Part shown: one piece after another, positions 1-8,839 of the stretch
Layout of the letters: every line of letters starts with the position of its first letter
How positions within the stretch are numbered: the first letter of the stretch is position 1
DNA from: Winogradskyella luteola
GTDB taxonomy: Bacteria; Bacteroidota; Bacteroidia; Flavobacteriales; Flavobacteriaceae
Length of the DNA stretch: 64,000 nucleotides
Direction: 5' to 3'
Assembly: GCF_019203985.1 (NCBI RefSeq)
Contig: NZ_JAGSPD010000002.1
Span: 248,001-312,000 of the forward strand
The notes under the pieces: generated by a model
What the model saw: the letters and a program-made list of their open reading frames with translations, nothing else
Databases searched by the model: none
What the model was told of the DNA's origin: nothing
Position numbers and translations under genes: made by a program

Positions 1-612
1 GAAAATAAATTCGAAGCATTGGCAGCACATGATGCTATTGTAGAAACCCACGGTGCTTTAAAGCAAATAGCTGTATCCCTTAATAAGATAGCCAATGATA
101 TTAGGATGATGGCTTCTGGACCACGCTCTGGTATAGGTGAGATTATCATACCTGCTAACGAGCCGGGAAGTTCTATTATGCCAGGAAAAGTAAACCCTAC
201 GCAATGTGAAGCGTTGACTATGGTATGTGCTCAAGTTATGGGTAATGATGTTGCTATTACTATTGCTGGTACTCAAGGTCATTATGAGCTTAATGTGTTT
301 AAGCCAATAATGGCAGCCAATATTTTACAATCTGCGCAATTAATCGGAGATGCATGTGTGAGTTTTGACGAAAACTGTGCACAAGGTATAGAGCCAAATC
401 ATGCTGTAATTAAGGAATTATTAAATAACTCTTTAATGCTAGTAACGGCATTAAATACAAAAATTGGTTATTATAAAGCTGCTGAAATTGCAAATACTGC
501 ACATAAAAACGGAACAACTTTAAAAGAAGAAGCCATTAATTTGGGTTATGTTTCTGAAGAAGATTATGACGAATGGGTAAAGCCTGAAGACATGGTTGGT
601 AGTTTGAAATAA
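1..612 (+). CDS. fumC: Fumarate hydratase class II, C-terminal part (cut by window start)
   Basis: The frame is open from the first base, so the start lies upstream of the window and about 203 C-terminal residues remain of a protein that is usually about 460 residues. It carries the fumarase/aspartase superfamily signature [11 protein letters not shown], which lines the active site, followed by a helical bundle and the small C-terminal domain typical of FumC (ends near [10 protein letters not shown]). Class II fumarase catalyses the reversible hydration of fumarate to malate in the TCA cycle, in the cytoplasm, without an iron-sulfur cluster. The sequence after the signature ([18 protein letters not shown]) fits fumarase better than aspartase or argininosuccinate lyase. 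No terminator was seen in the short gap before the next gene. Confidence 0.93.
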   Translation, partial: ENKFEALAAHDAIVETHGALKQIAVSLNKIANDIRMMASGPRSGIGEIIIPANEPGSSIMPGKVNPTQCEALTMVCAQVMGNDVAITIAGTQGHYELNVFKPIMAANILQSAQLIGDACVSFDENCAQGIEPNHAVIKELLNNSLMLVTALNTKIGYYKAAEIANTAHKNGTTLKEEAINLGYVSEEDYDEWVKPEDMVGSLK

Positions 613-666
613 TGTGAATACCCTGAAAACAACATATTTTACACATAAAATTCTAAAATCCCTCAT

Positions 667-2100
667 ATGAAAAGAACTTTACTTATCTTATTATTAATAA
701 TTTACACAACAGCAACCGTAAAATCGCAAACTGTTTGGTCTGCAAAAAATACTGTTGACGCCGATACTGGCAATAACCCTTACACCATTGCCTCAGGTTT
801 AATAGACGGAGATTCCAACTTAGATATTCTAGTGGGTACAGATGAAGATAATATCATTGTATGGTACAAAGGAAATGGTGATGGAACATTTGTAAAGCAA
901 ACTGCCGTGGCCAATACTATAGTTAATGTTGTTGGATTGAAATTAATTGATTTAAATACGGATGGGGATTTGGATATTTTAGCTGTAGGCTTTGGAAATT
1001 ATGCAGCAGGTTATGGTCAAAATTCTAAACTGGTTTGGTTTGAAAATGATGGCAATGGCACTTTTGGTGCAGAACAGTTAATTACTGATGTTTATGATGG
1101 TATGAGTGGTGTTTTTGCTGGTACTATAGATGGTGATGCCACAATTGATATCGCTGTAACATCTTTGGTCGGTAGCGAAGTTATTTGGTTTCCAAATAAT
1201 GGTTCTGGAGTTTTTGGATCTGCTGTTAGTATAGACCTAACGCTTAATTCGCCAGCGGTTATTAATATGAAAGATATAGATAGCGATGGAGATTTAGATG
1301 CAGTAATTGCAACTGCAAACTACGCTACAGATGTTATAGAGATATTTAGAAATAACTTGGTTCCAAGTGGAACAGCTACTTTTACCAAAGATGCTACCTC
1401 AGTAGCAACAGGTAAAAAAGGGATTTTCAATGCCACTTTCGAAGATTTGGATGGAGACTCAAATTTAGATATCCTAGCCACCGAAGTATCATGTGGTGCT
1501 TTTTGTGGTAACACACCTGGCAACTTATTTTGGTACGAAGATAATGGCTCTGGTTTTACTGAAACAACGTTTACCACAACCATCACCAATCCTTCTGTTG
1601 CCCAATTTATAGATATTGATGAAGATGGTGTAAACGATATTATCCTTAGCAGTGGCACTTCTGGTGGCGGTAATGATTTAGTTTGGTTTAAAAACAACGG
1701 CTCAGGAAGTTTTGATGGTGAGACGGTTATAGATGCTACACAAAGTCAAGCTTTTGTTTATTCAGTAAATGACTTTGACGATGATGGAGATATGGATATA
1801 GCGAGTTGTGCATACAATGAGGATGATTTAAATTATTTTGAAAATTTATTTGAAACCTTAGATGTAGATAATTTAGATTTTAGTAGTATAAAGATATTTC
1901 CTAACCCGACAAAAGATGTATTAAATTTTGAAGGTTTTACTAGCTCAACTATTAAGGTTTCAATCTTCGATCTACAAGGAAAACGTATTTTGAAGCAATC
2001 GCATAACACCGATGAGCTACTTGATGTTTCAGGTTTGGCAAATGGGCTTTACACCATAAATATAAATAGTACATTTGCTTCAAAATTTATAAAAGAATAA
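667..2100 (+). CDS. Secreted FG-GAP/VCBS-repeat protein with T9SS sorting domain
   Basis: The product has 477 residues. It starts with a Sec signal peptide (MKRTLLILLLIIYTTATVKS). About 380 residues of repeated beta-propeller blades follow, each with an Asp-rich calcium-loop-like motif such as DLDGDSNLDIL, DIDSDGDLDAV and DFDDDGDMDIA, as in FG-GAP/VCBS repeats of integrin-alpha-like propellers. The last ~75 residues begin with IFPNPTKDVLNFEG and end with GLYTININ..., which is a type A T9SS C-terminal sorting domain. The protein is therefore predicted to cross the outer membrane through the type IX system and to be released or surface-anchored. No catalytic domain is visible, so adhesion or ligand binding is an inference. 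It is followed at once by a strong terminator. Confidence 0.85.
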   Translation: MKRTLLILLLIIYTTATVKSQTVWSAKNTVDADTGNNPYTIASGLIDGDSNLDILVGTDEDNIIVWYKGNGDGTFVKQTAVANTIVNVVGLKLIDLNTDGDLDILAVGFGNYAAGYGQNSKLVWFENDGNGTFGAEQLITDVYDGMSGVFAGTIDGDATIDIAVTSLVGSEVIWFPNNGSGVFGSAVSIDLTLNSPAVINMKDIDSDGDLDAVIATANYATDVIEIFRNNLVPSGTATFTKDATSVATGKKGIFNATFEDLDGDSNLDILATEVSCGAFCGNTPGNLFWYEDNGSGFTETTFTTTITNPSVAQFIDIDEDGVNDIILSSGTSGGGNDLVWFKNNGSGSFDGETVIDATQSQAFVYSVNDFDDDGDMDIASCAYNEDDLNYFENLFETLDVDNLDFSSIKIFPNPTKDVLNFEGFTSSTIKVSIFDLQGKRILKQSHNTDELLDVSGLANGLYTININSTFASKFIKE

Positions 2101-2126
2101 TATTCTAAATCAATAGTAATATCCTT

Positions 2127-2158
2127 AACGCTAGTCATTTTGTCTAGCGTTTTTTTTA
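2127..2158 (+). terminator. Rho-independent terminator after the FG-GAP gene
   Basis: Perfect 8-bp stem AACGCTAG (2127-2134) and CTAGCGTT (2144-2151) with a 9-base loop, running into a T tract. Confidence 0.9.
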
Positions 2159-2196
2159 TTCAAAAAAAATAGAGAACTTTACAAAAAGCCAACAAC

Positions 2197-3465
2197 ATGT
2201 CTATTCTTATTACTAATATTAAGCAGTTATTGCAAGTTCACGACTCTAATGTCACTATTGTTAAGGGTGAAGCCATGAAGACGCTGCCCGTATTGGAAAA
2301 TGCCTACTTATATGTTGAACATGACACTATAATTGAGTTTGGTGAAATGAAAGACTGTGAAGGTATTGAAGCAGAAACTGTCATTGATGCCACAGGAAAA
2401 ATTGTTTTGCCTTCTTGGTGCGATTCCCACACACATATTGTTTATGCTGGTGATAGAACATCTGAGTTTGTAGATCGTATTAATGGGCTGACTTATACAG
2501 AAATCGCAAATAAAGGAGGTGGTATTTTAAACTCTGCCAAATTACTTCAAGAAACAGCTGAAGAAGATTTATACGAACAATCCATGAATAGATTAGATGA
2601 GCTCATAAAAATGGGAACTGGAGCGTTTGAAATTAAAACAGGTTACGGTTTAACGGTTGAAGCAGAATTAAAAATGCTACGCGTTATAAAACGAATTAAA
2701 CAAGAGAGCTTAGCTAAGATAACTCCTACTCTTTTGGCTGCTCATGCCATTCCCAAGGCTTACAGAGATAAGAAACAAGATTATATTGAATACATTACTA
2801 AAGATTTAATACCAAAAGCAGTAGCATTGAACATTGCTCATTACATCGATGTATTTTGTGAAGAGGGTTATTTTGATATTAAGGATACTGAGGCTATTCT
2901 AAAAGCTGGAAAACAATATAAGCTAAAACCAAAAACACACGTTAACCAATTTAATGTTCTCGGTGGTGTGGCATTGAGCGTAAAATATGATGCGCTCTCA
3001 GTAGATCATCTCGAAGAATTGAACGAAGCTGATATTGAAGCTTTAAAAGGAAGCAATACCATTCCTGTAGCGTTACCTGGTTGTTCATATTTTTTAAGTA
3101 TCCCCTATACACCAGCCAGAAAACTTATAGATGCTGGATTACCATTAGCAATTGCCACTGACTACAATCCTGGCTCTGCCCCAAGTGGTAACATGAATTT
3201 TGTGGTAAGCGCTGCTTGTGTTAAATTAAAAATGACTCCTGAAGAAGCTATTAATGCAGCAACCATAAACGGAGCTTATGCTATGGGAATTAGCAATATG
3301 TATGGTAGCATAACTAGAGGGAAAAAAGCCAATCTCATCATTACAAAACCTCTAAACCATTACAGCCAAATTCCGTATGCTTTTGCCCACAATCCTGTTG
3401 AACAGGTCATTATCAATGGGCAATTAAAGGACATAAAAAATCCGGAAGAAAACTTCCGGATTTAA
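2197..3465 (+). CDS. hutI: Imidazolonepropionase
   Basis: This 422-residue amidohydrolase-fold enzyme opens the ring of imidazolone-5-propionate to formiminoglutamate, step three of histidine degradation, in the cytoplasm. The metal site motif DSHTHIVYAGDR is present with His78 and His80, followed by HVNQFNVLGG, SVDHLEELNEAD and IATDYNPGSAPSGNM, which match HutI in order. Length is normal for the family (about 400-420). The next enzyme of the pathway, a formimidoylglutamase, is encoded 1 kb downstream on the same strand, with an unrelated gene facing the other way in between. hutH and hutU are not in this window. The last eight codons double as a terminator hairpin for the facing gene. Confidence 0.95.
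   Translation: MSILITNIKQLLQVHDSNVTIVKGEAMKTLPVLENAYLYVEHDTIIEFGEMKDCEGIEAETVIDATGKIVLPSWCDSHTHIVYAGDRTSEFVDRINGLTYTEIANKGGGILNSAKLLQETAEEDLYEQSMNRLDELIKMGTGAFEIKTGYGLTVEAELKMLRVIKRIKQESLAKITPTLLAAHAIPKAYRDKKQDYIEYITKDLIPKAVALNIAHYIDVFCEEGYFDIKDTEAILKAGKQYKLKPKTHVNQFNVLGGVALSVKYDALSVDHLEELNEADIEALKGSNTIPVALPGCSYFLSIPYTPARKLIDAGLPLAIATDYNPGSAPSGNMNFVVSAACVKLKMTPEEAINAATINGAYAMGISNMYGSITRGKKANLIITKPLNHYSQIPYAFAHNPVEQVIINGQLKDIKNPEENFRI
3433..3463 (-). terminator. Terminator of the coiled-coil gene, embedded in the hutI 3' coding end
   Basis: An 11-bp perfect stem, AAATCCGGAAG (3438-3448) and CTTCCGGATTT (3453-3463), has a four-base loop. Read on the minus strand it runs straight into six T residues, so it terminates the gene ending at 3492. 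The same bases encode the C-terminal residues and the first base of the stop codon of HutI. Confidence 0.85.
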
Positions 3466-3491
3466 CTATCAATCAATCAAATTATCAATTC

Positions 3492-4379
3492 TTATTTCAG
3501 AACGAATTCTGAAGACGAAATCAATGCTTTATCGTTAAATACGTTTACTTTATAACGTCCTTTTTCAAACTTAGAATCCTTATCCTGAGATATGTACTCA
3601 CAAATAGCAAGGTTTCTATTTTCGTAATTAAAACGGCTTATTAAACTATAATTCAATACTTGGTCTTCAAACTCAATCTGATCATTAGATCCAAGTACAT
3701 TATTTTTAGGATCGATTACCTGTACATACAATTCCTTATCTCCAGCCTCAGTCAATGTATTTTTTGCTACAGTAAAGCAAACCTTAACTTTATCACTTCT
3801 ACTTGCACGCTCTGTTGGTATTTGTCTTCCGTTTCTTCTCTCAATTACTCCCATACCTACAAGTCCAACAGTTTGTAAAGCTGCAGCATCTTCTACAACA
3901 TTAGCCAATTCTGTGTTTTGTACTAAAAGAGAGTCTGTAAATATAGTACGCTCTGCTAATTGTACTTGAGTGCTATCTAAAGATGATGCCAAGTATTCGT
4001 TTTCCACTTTTAGCTTGTCATTTTCTACCATTAGCACATCCATTTCTTCTTGTAAAGCCAAGAACTTCTTTTTATATCTCCATAAGCTATTTACACTATT
4101 TTGAGAGACTTTAAGAGAATCCATTAAACCTTGTATACGGTCTCTTGCGGCTATTAAATCTTGATTTTTGATTTCGCTCTCAGCAATGGCTTCATCGTAT
4201 TGCATTGCCATATTGTTTAAGTCGTTCATCACTTGTTGCTTTTCTGTTACAAGTGTTTTTTCGGTTTCTTTTTTGTCTGTGTAAAGTTTAGAAGCATAAA
4301 ATGCTGTTACCAAAAATAAAACCAATAAAATTCCTAATCCTACTTTTAATCCTGTACTTGTTTTTTGCGAACTTTCCAT
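3492..4379 (-). CDS. Single-pass membrane coiled-coil protein, function unknown
   Basis: This is a 295-residue protein of no recognised family. Residues about 13-30 form one transmembrane segment (GLGILLVLFLVTAFYASKL). A predicted coiled coil of about 130 residues follows (repeated Glu/Leu/Lys heptads up to about residue 165). The C-terminal ~100 residues look beta-rich and soluble, with phrases like VKVCFTVAKNTLTEAG and ELYVQVIDPKNNVLGS resembling an Ig-like fold. The topology suggests a short cytoplasmic tail and a periplasmic coiled coil carrying a beta domain. It lies antisense between hutI and hutG, shares a terminator with hutI and has no visible link to histidine use. Role unknown. Confidence 0.8.
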   Translation of the reverse strand: MESSQKTSTGLKVGLGILLVLFLVTAFYASKLYTDKKETEKTLVTEKQQVMNDLNNMAMQYDEAIAESEIKNQDLIAARDRIQGLMDSLKVSQNSVNSLWRYKKKFLALQEEMDVLMVENDKLKVENEYLASSLDSTQVQLAERTIFTDSLLVQNTELANVVEDAAALQTVGLVGMGVIERRNGRQIPTERASRSDKVKVCFTVAKNTLTEAGDKELYVQVIDPKNNVLGSNDQIEFEDQVLNYSLISRFNYENRNLAICEYISQDKDSKFEKGRYKVNVFNDKALISSSEFVLK

Positions 4380-4486
4380 AAATCTTTTGTTTTAAGTTAT
4401 TGTTAATTCTAGTTTTTAAAATCTAATTTAAGGGTCATTATAATTAAATAAAACTGTACTTTTATTTTGCTAAACATCAACTCCAA

Positions 4487-5500
4487 ATGGAAAATCTCAC
4501 ATTATTTACTTCAAAAGACCGCGATACACTTTTAAAGCCTCGTAAAGGAGAATCAAAATTCGGAGAACATATTCAGTTATTATCTAACCTCACTAACATA
4601 TACGATGACATTGTTGATTTAGATGTTGACTATGTAATTTTTGGTATTTCCGAAGATATTGGAGTTTATGCAAATTACGGGAAAACAGGCACTTATAAAG
4701 CTTGGGAGGCTACACTTAAAATTTTGTTAAACATACAAAGTAATCGTTTCACGAAAGCAAAACGTGTTCTCATTTTGGGTCATTTAGATTATAAAAAGGA
4801 ACGTGATATCACAACACAGAAGCCTACCAAAAAAGTGATTTCCAAAGCCCGAAAATTGGTTGAAACCATAGATAAAGATGTCGCCTATATAGTATCTTCT
4901 ATTGTTAGAGCAGGAAAAACACCAATAATCATTGGTGGCGGACACAATAATGCTTACGGAAATATAAAAGGCCTAGCGTTAAGTACCAATAATAAAGTTA
5001 ATGTTGTAAATTTTGATGCGCATACCGATTTTAGGCCAGAAGAAGGTAGACACAGCGGAAATGGTTTCAGTTATGCCTATGCTGAAGGCTTTTTGGAAAA
5101 TTATTTCATTTTTGGTTTGCATGAAAACTATACTTCAGAAAAATTGCTTAAAACATTAAAAAAGGTAAAACATATAAAGCATAATACCTACGAAGCATTG
5201 GATGTTAGAAATGAATTAGATTTTAATACTGAACTAGAGGCAGCATTAAATCATGTTTCAGGTACAAATTTTGGTATAGAAATAGATTGTGATGCTGTTG
5301 AAAATATACCAAGCAGTGCTATGACACCAAGTGGTTTCAATACAAAACAAGCACGACAGTTTGTAAACTATTTAGGAAAGCATAAAAATGCAAGTTACCT
5401 TCACATTTGTGAAGCTGCACCAACAAAAAAGACAAAAACCAAGGTCGGAAAGTTCATTACCTATCTCATCACTGATTTTATTAAAGCAGAAAAAAATTGA
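4487..5500 (+). CDS. hutG: Formimidoylglutamase (ureohydrolase family)
   Basis: This 337-residue arginase-fold enzyme has all the binuclear manganese ligand motifs: GGGHNNA (His153), FDAHTDF (Asp177, His179, Asp181) and EIDCD (Asp267, Asp269). In this family the reaction is hydrolysis of a guanidino or formimino group. Next to hutI, the expected substrate is N-formimino-L-glutamate, giving glutamate and formamide, the last step of histidine degradation. Arginase or agmatinase activity is less likely from context but is not excluded by sequence alone. The substrate loop after the third metal motif (NIPSSAMTPSGF) ends with the Pro-Ser-Gly pattern seen across ureohydrolases. Confidence 0.85.
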   Translation: MENLTLFTSKDRDTLLKPRKGESKFGEHIQLLSNLTNIYDDIVDLDVDYVIFGISEDIGVYANYGKTGTYKAWEATLKILLNIQSNRFTKAKRVLILGHLDYKKERDITTQKPTKKVISKARKLVETIDKDVAYIVSSIVRAGKTPIIIGGGHNNAYGNIKGLALSTNNKVNVVNFDAHTDFRPEEGRHSGNGFSYAYAEGFLENYFIFGLHENYTSEKLLKTLKKVKHIKHNTYEALDVRNELDFNTELEAALNHVSGTNFGIEIDCDAVENIPSSAMTPSGFNTKQARQFVNYLGKHKNASYLHICEAAPTKKTKTKVGKFITYLITDFIKAEKN

Positions 5501-5536
5501 GTAAGATAGGCTTAAAATTATTTCATTTATATTATA

Positions 5537-5558
5537 TTTACATAAGTACTTATATAAA
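5537..5558. promoter_or_regulatory. 22-bp palindrome at the start of the MarR-GNAT gene, probable autoregulatory operator
   Basis: The core ATAAGTACTTAT (5542-5553) is a perfect 12-bp palindrome. It extends to 22 bp (TTTA at 5537-5540 pairing with TAAA at 5555-5558) with only one mismatched pair. It ends at the first ATG of the gene, the typical place for a MarR-type operator. Function is inferred from position and symmetry. Confidence 0.5.
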
Positions 5559-5569
5559 TGTTTATTATT

Positions 5570-6520
5570 ATGGATTCATTAAGAGGTTATGGCTATTTGG
5601 GCATTGGATCGAGATTGAAAAGAATTAGTGACTATATGATGCGCGAAACGCAAATTGTCTATGATACTTACAACATTGATTTTGATCCTTACCTATTCCC
5701 TATTTTTAAGACAATTAGCAACTATGATGGCATAACAAATACGGAGCTGGTTGAGCAACTAAAATTTACACAGCCAGCAATAACACAGTTTGTAAACAAA
5801 TTAAACAAAAAAGGATATGTAACACAGTGCAGTGATAAAATTGATAAACGAAAAAAAACTATTCTTTTAACTCATAAAGGCGAAAATTTATTGCGTACCA
5901 TTAAGCCTATATGGAATGCTATAGAAAAGACAATAAAGCAAGTGACAATATATAAATCTGATACGCTACTAGATCACGTAAATCAATTGGAAGATACTTT
6001 TAATCAAACCGATTTTAGCCAGCTGATTTTAAATAATATGCATTCTAGCATGAAGGGTTCATTAACACTAATTGATTATAAAACCGAGTATAAAAATGCG
6101 TTTTATAATTTAAATATTGAATGGCTGAAAACCCATTTTTATGTGGAACCTTACGATGAAGAAGTCTTAAGCCAGCCAGATAAATACATAATAGATAAAG
6201 GTGGCCATATATTCTTCGCTTTAAAGAACGAAACTATTGTTGGTACCGTTGCTTTAATGCCTACGGAAGAAAGCGGCATTTTAGAACTCACAAAAATGGC
6301 TGTTCTACCTGAAGAACGTGGGCAAAAAATAGGTCAGAAATTGTTACAACATTGTATAGATTTTGGTAAGGCACAACAATTAAAAGGACTACTGCTCTAC
6401 TCTAATACCGAATTAGAAAATGCTATCTATTTATATAGAAAGTATGGTTTTAAAGAATTGGAACTCGAACAAAATAGTCCTTATAAACGTTCTGATATAA
6501 AGATGTTGTTAGAATTTTAA
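5570..6520 (+). CDS. MarR-type regulator fused to a GNAT acetyltransferase
   Basis: The protein has two domains. Residues about 1-145 form a MarR winged helix (helix-turn-helix around NTELVEQLKFTQPAITQFVNKL and a wing near KIDKRKKTILLTHKG). Residues about 160-315 form a GCN5-type acetyltransferase with the acetyl-CoA loop VLPEERGQKIGQKLL. Such fusions are a known family, but the acetyl acceptor is not known in most. I place the start at 5570, giving 316 residues beginning MDSLRGYGYLGIGSRLK, because homologues begin this way and an upstream ATG at 5558 overlaps a palindromic operator candidate. It could bind DNA and acetylate a small molecule or protein in response to the same ligand. No partner gene is obvious. 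Confidence 0.85.
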   Translation: MDSLRGYGYLGIGSRLKRISDYMMRETQIVYDTYNIDFDPYLFPIFKTISNYDGITNTELVEQLKFTQPAITQFVNKLNKKGYVTQCSDKIDKRKKTILLTHKGENLLRTIKPIWNAIEKTIKQVTIYKSDTLLDHVNQLEDTFNQTDFSQLILNNMHSSMKGSLTLIDYKTEYKNAFYNLNIEWLKTHFYVEPYDEEVLSQPDKYIIDKGGHIFFALKNETIVGTVALMPTEESGILELTKMAVLPEERGQKIGQKLLQHCIDFGKAQQLKGLLLYSNTELENAIYLYRKYGFKELELEQNSPYKRSDIKMLLEF

Positions 6521-6573
6521 GCTTTTATATTTATTACAATATAAGTAGTTTGCCAATCAAAAAGTTACAAAAA

Positions 6574-8229
6574 TTAAATCTTAAGAGTCGTTTTTAAATA
6601 ATCGAAAGCCTCTTGTATATTATCAAAAATATGAGCTTCAGATATTAAATCCGGTACAATATCTATTGAAATGAGCTTGTCTTTAGGTTGCTCTTGTACA
6701 GCGGTTAATAAAACCTGAACACCTTTCTTCTCTAAATCCATAACGGCATTTTCTAAAGCATACAAGCCCGATTGATCTATATATGGTACGCGATCCATAC
6801 GAATGATTAAAGCTTTGATTTGCTCTGGAATATTTTTTATTTCATTCTGAAAGTGAGAGGTAAATCCAAAAAACAACGGTCCATATAAGTGCTTTATATA
6901 GACTTTATCTTTGTAGGAGTTATAAAACTCAACTTCATCTTGCCATGGTTTTTCTCCATCAAAACCTGCTAAAGTGCCAACTTTCATGCCTTCTTCTCCA
7001 ATATCACTTGATCGCTTCATAAATAGTAATGATGCCAACAACAAACCAATACCAACGGCTTGTATTAAGCTACCAAAAGTAGTCATCAGCAATACCAATA
7101 TTAGAACAATAGCGTCTGCTCTAGGTACTGCAAATAAATGTTTTAAGCCTTTGGTATCTACAATTTTAAATCCAATAGGAATTAACAATCCTGCTAAAAC
7201 CGATAACGGAATATAACCCGCCAACTTACCCAAACCGAGTAAAACAGCTAATAAAAACAAACCGTGTATAGTTCCTGAAACTCTTGTACGTCCACCAGCA
7301 TTGATATTTACAACCGTTCCTTTTGTAGCACCTGCACCAGGAATTCCCCCAAAAATTGCTGATATGGTATTACCTATACCTTGTCCGATAAGCTCACGGT
7401 TACTGTTATGCTTTGTCTTGGTCATGTTGTCCGCAATAACAGAAGTCAATAAAGAATCTATGGATCCTAAAATGGCCAAAATTGTAGCGTATTCACCAAT
7501 TAAAACATAAGCACTAGAGTCTATTGAGAAAAAACCATCGACTTTTAAAGAAGGCAATCCCGATGGTATTTCTCCAATAATAGGCACATCCCAGTTTAGA
7601 AAATATCCAGCTATAGATGCAACTACCAACGCCACCAAAGCGCTTGGAATTGCTTTAGTTATATAAGGAAACACATAATAAATTAAAACCGTTAATAAAC
7701 CCAATGTTAGAGCTTGCCAGTTAAAATCAGTAAATAAACGTGGTAAATCTTGCATAACCAACCATGTAGATTTTGCAGATCCCAACCCTACAAATGGAAA
7801 GATTTGAAGAATTACAATAATAAGTCCGACACCACTCATAAAACCAGAAACTACGGGATACGGAAAATACTTTACGTAATTGGCAATGTTGAGAAACCCA
7901 AATACAATTTGAAAAATACCACCAAATAGAAAGGTTAAAATAATTATTGGCATTGCAGTTTCTAGACTACCTGTAAACTCAATAGCGGCAGCAACCAAAG
8001 CCGCTGAAACGACTGTCATAGGTCCTGTTGGCCCACTTGCTTGTGTAGCTGTCCCTCCGAAAATTGCAGCAAAAATACCAACAGCTATAGCTCCATAAAG
8101 TCCAGCTATGGCACCTAAACCAGATTGTACACCAAAAGCTAAGGCCAAAGGTAAGGCTACCACACCAGCAACTAAACCACCTGTTAAATCCCCTTTTAAA
8201 TATTTAAAATCGTAAAATTTTGAATTCAT
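6574..8229 (-). CDS. SulP family inorganic anion transporter with STAS domain
   Basis: The product has 551 residues. About 400 N-terminal residues hold a dense run of hydrophobic segments with SulP landmarks (GLYGAIAVGIFAAIFGGT, ASGPTGPMTVV, YFPYPVVSGFMSGVG, DSLLTSVIADNMT). The last ~110 residues are a STAS domain (MDRVPYIDQSGLYALENAV). SulP proteins move sulfate, bicarbonate or other anions across the inner membrane; several marine members are sodium-dependent bicarbonate carriers. The substrate cannot be read from the sequence, and no carbonic anhydrase or sulfate assimilation gene is adjacent. The gene is single and has a repeated upstream motif (8255-8295). Confidence 0.9.
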   Translation of the reverse strand: MNSKFYDFKYLKGDLTGGLVAGVVALPLALAFGVQSGLGAIAGLYGAIAVGIFAAIFGGTATQASGPTGPMTVVSAALVAAAIEFTGSLETAMPIIILTFLFGGIFQIVFGFLNIANYVKYFPYPVVSGFMSGVGLIIVILQIFPFVGLGSAKSTWLVMQDLPRLFTDFNWQALTLGLLTVLIYYVFPYITKAIPSALVALVVASIAGYFLNWDVPIIGEIPSGLPSLKVDGFFSIDSSAYVLIGEYATILAILGSIDSLLTSVIADNMTKTKHNSNRELIGQGIGNTISAIFGGIPGAGATKGTVVNINAGGRTRVSGTIHGLFLLAVLLGLGKLAGYIPLSVLAGLLIPIGFKIVDTKGLKHLFAVPRADAIVLILVLLMTTFGSLIQAVGIGLLLASLLFMKRSSDIGEEGMKVGTLAGFDGEKPWQDEVEFYNSYKDKVYIKHLYGPLFFGFTSHFQNEIKNIPEQIKALIIRMDRVPYIDQSGLYALENAVMDLEKKGVQVLLTAVQEQPKDKLISIDIVPDLISEAHIFDNIQEAFDYLKTTLKI

Positions 8230-8254
8230 AATTTGTTTTGATTTAAACGTTTAT

Positions 8255-8295
8255 AAATATAAAACAATCGTAAACGAAATATAAAATATCGTAAA
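8255..8295. promoter_or_regulatory. Tandem ~20-bp direct repeat upstream of the SulP gene
   Basis: Two near-identical units lie 26-66 bases upstream of the SulP start: AAATATAAAACAATCGTAAA (8255-8274) and AAATATAAAATATCGTAAA (8277-8295). Their start-to-start spacing is 22 bases, close to two helical turns, as expected for a direct-repeat regulator site. This is a candidate only. Confidence 0.35.
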
Positions 8296-8334
8296 GATAA
8301 TTTATACGACTTGTATTTCCGTTATTCAACATTT

Positions 8335-8838
8335 CTAATTGTGATAATTTCTATCTTTAACAATAGCATCTTCAGGTACTAGATAGTCTTTTACAGTACG
8401 CTCTTTATTTCCAAATTGTTTATGCTTAAAGCTTACTACCAATAGTGTATCAGATAATGCTTCAATCTTAAAAAACTTGTAATCCTTCTCTTGTTTGAGT
8501 AATACTTTTACTTTTTCACCTTTTAATTTAATGTAAGCTCCATCATCATTAGTATAGAACGTCCAGTTGGCTTCAAGGGATTCGCCACAATTTTCATTTT
8601 GATAATTATTATCAACGGTTGTTCCATCAGAATTATAGGTTATGCGATAAGAAAGAAAACAATCCCCCATGTTCATACGATAGCCATCGTTATAACGCTT
8701 GGCGAGCATCCAGGTTTTGGATGAATCATTAGTAAGTAATTTAGGGGCATTTTCAGGAAGTTCAAACTTCTCAGAAGCGCAAGAGGTAATGATTACGAAA
8801 AGTATTAATCTAAAAAGAATACTATTACCGACTTTCAT
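8335..8838 (-). CDS. Small lipoprotein, lipocalin-like
   Basis: The product has 167 residues. The N-terminus is a lipoprotein signal peptide with lipobox ITSC (Cys20 as the lipidated residue). The mature part starts with Ser-Glu-Lys and has a WMLAKRYNDG...YNSDGT...ANWTFY pattern similar to the lipocalin-like lipoproteins common in Bacteroidota. No catalytic residues are evident. It is the last gene of the minus-strand cluster and starts one base after the stop codon of the 564-residue membrane protein, so translation of the two is probably coupled. I infer an envelope-located partner of that protein. Confidence 0.75.
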   Translation of the reverse strand: MKVGNSILFRLILFVIITSCASEKFELPENAPKLLTNDSSKTWMLAKRYNDGYRMNMGDCFLSYRITYNSDGTTVDNNYQNENCGESLEANWTFYTNDDGAYIKLKGEKVKVLLKQEKDYKFFKIEALSDTLLVVSFKHKQFGNKERTVKDYLVPEDAIVKDRNYHN

Positions 8839-8839
8839 A

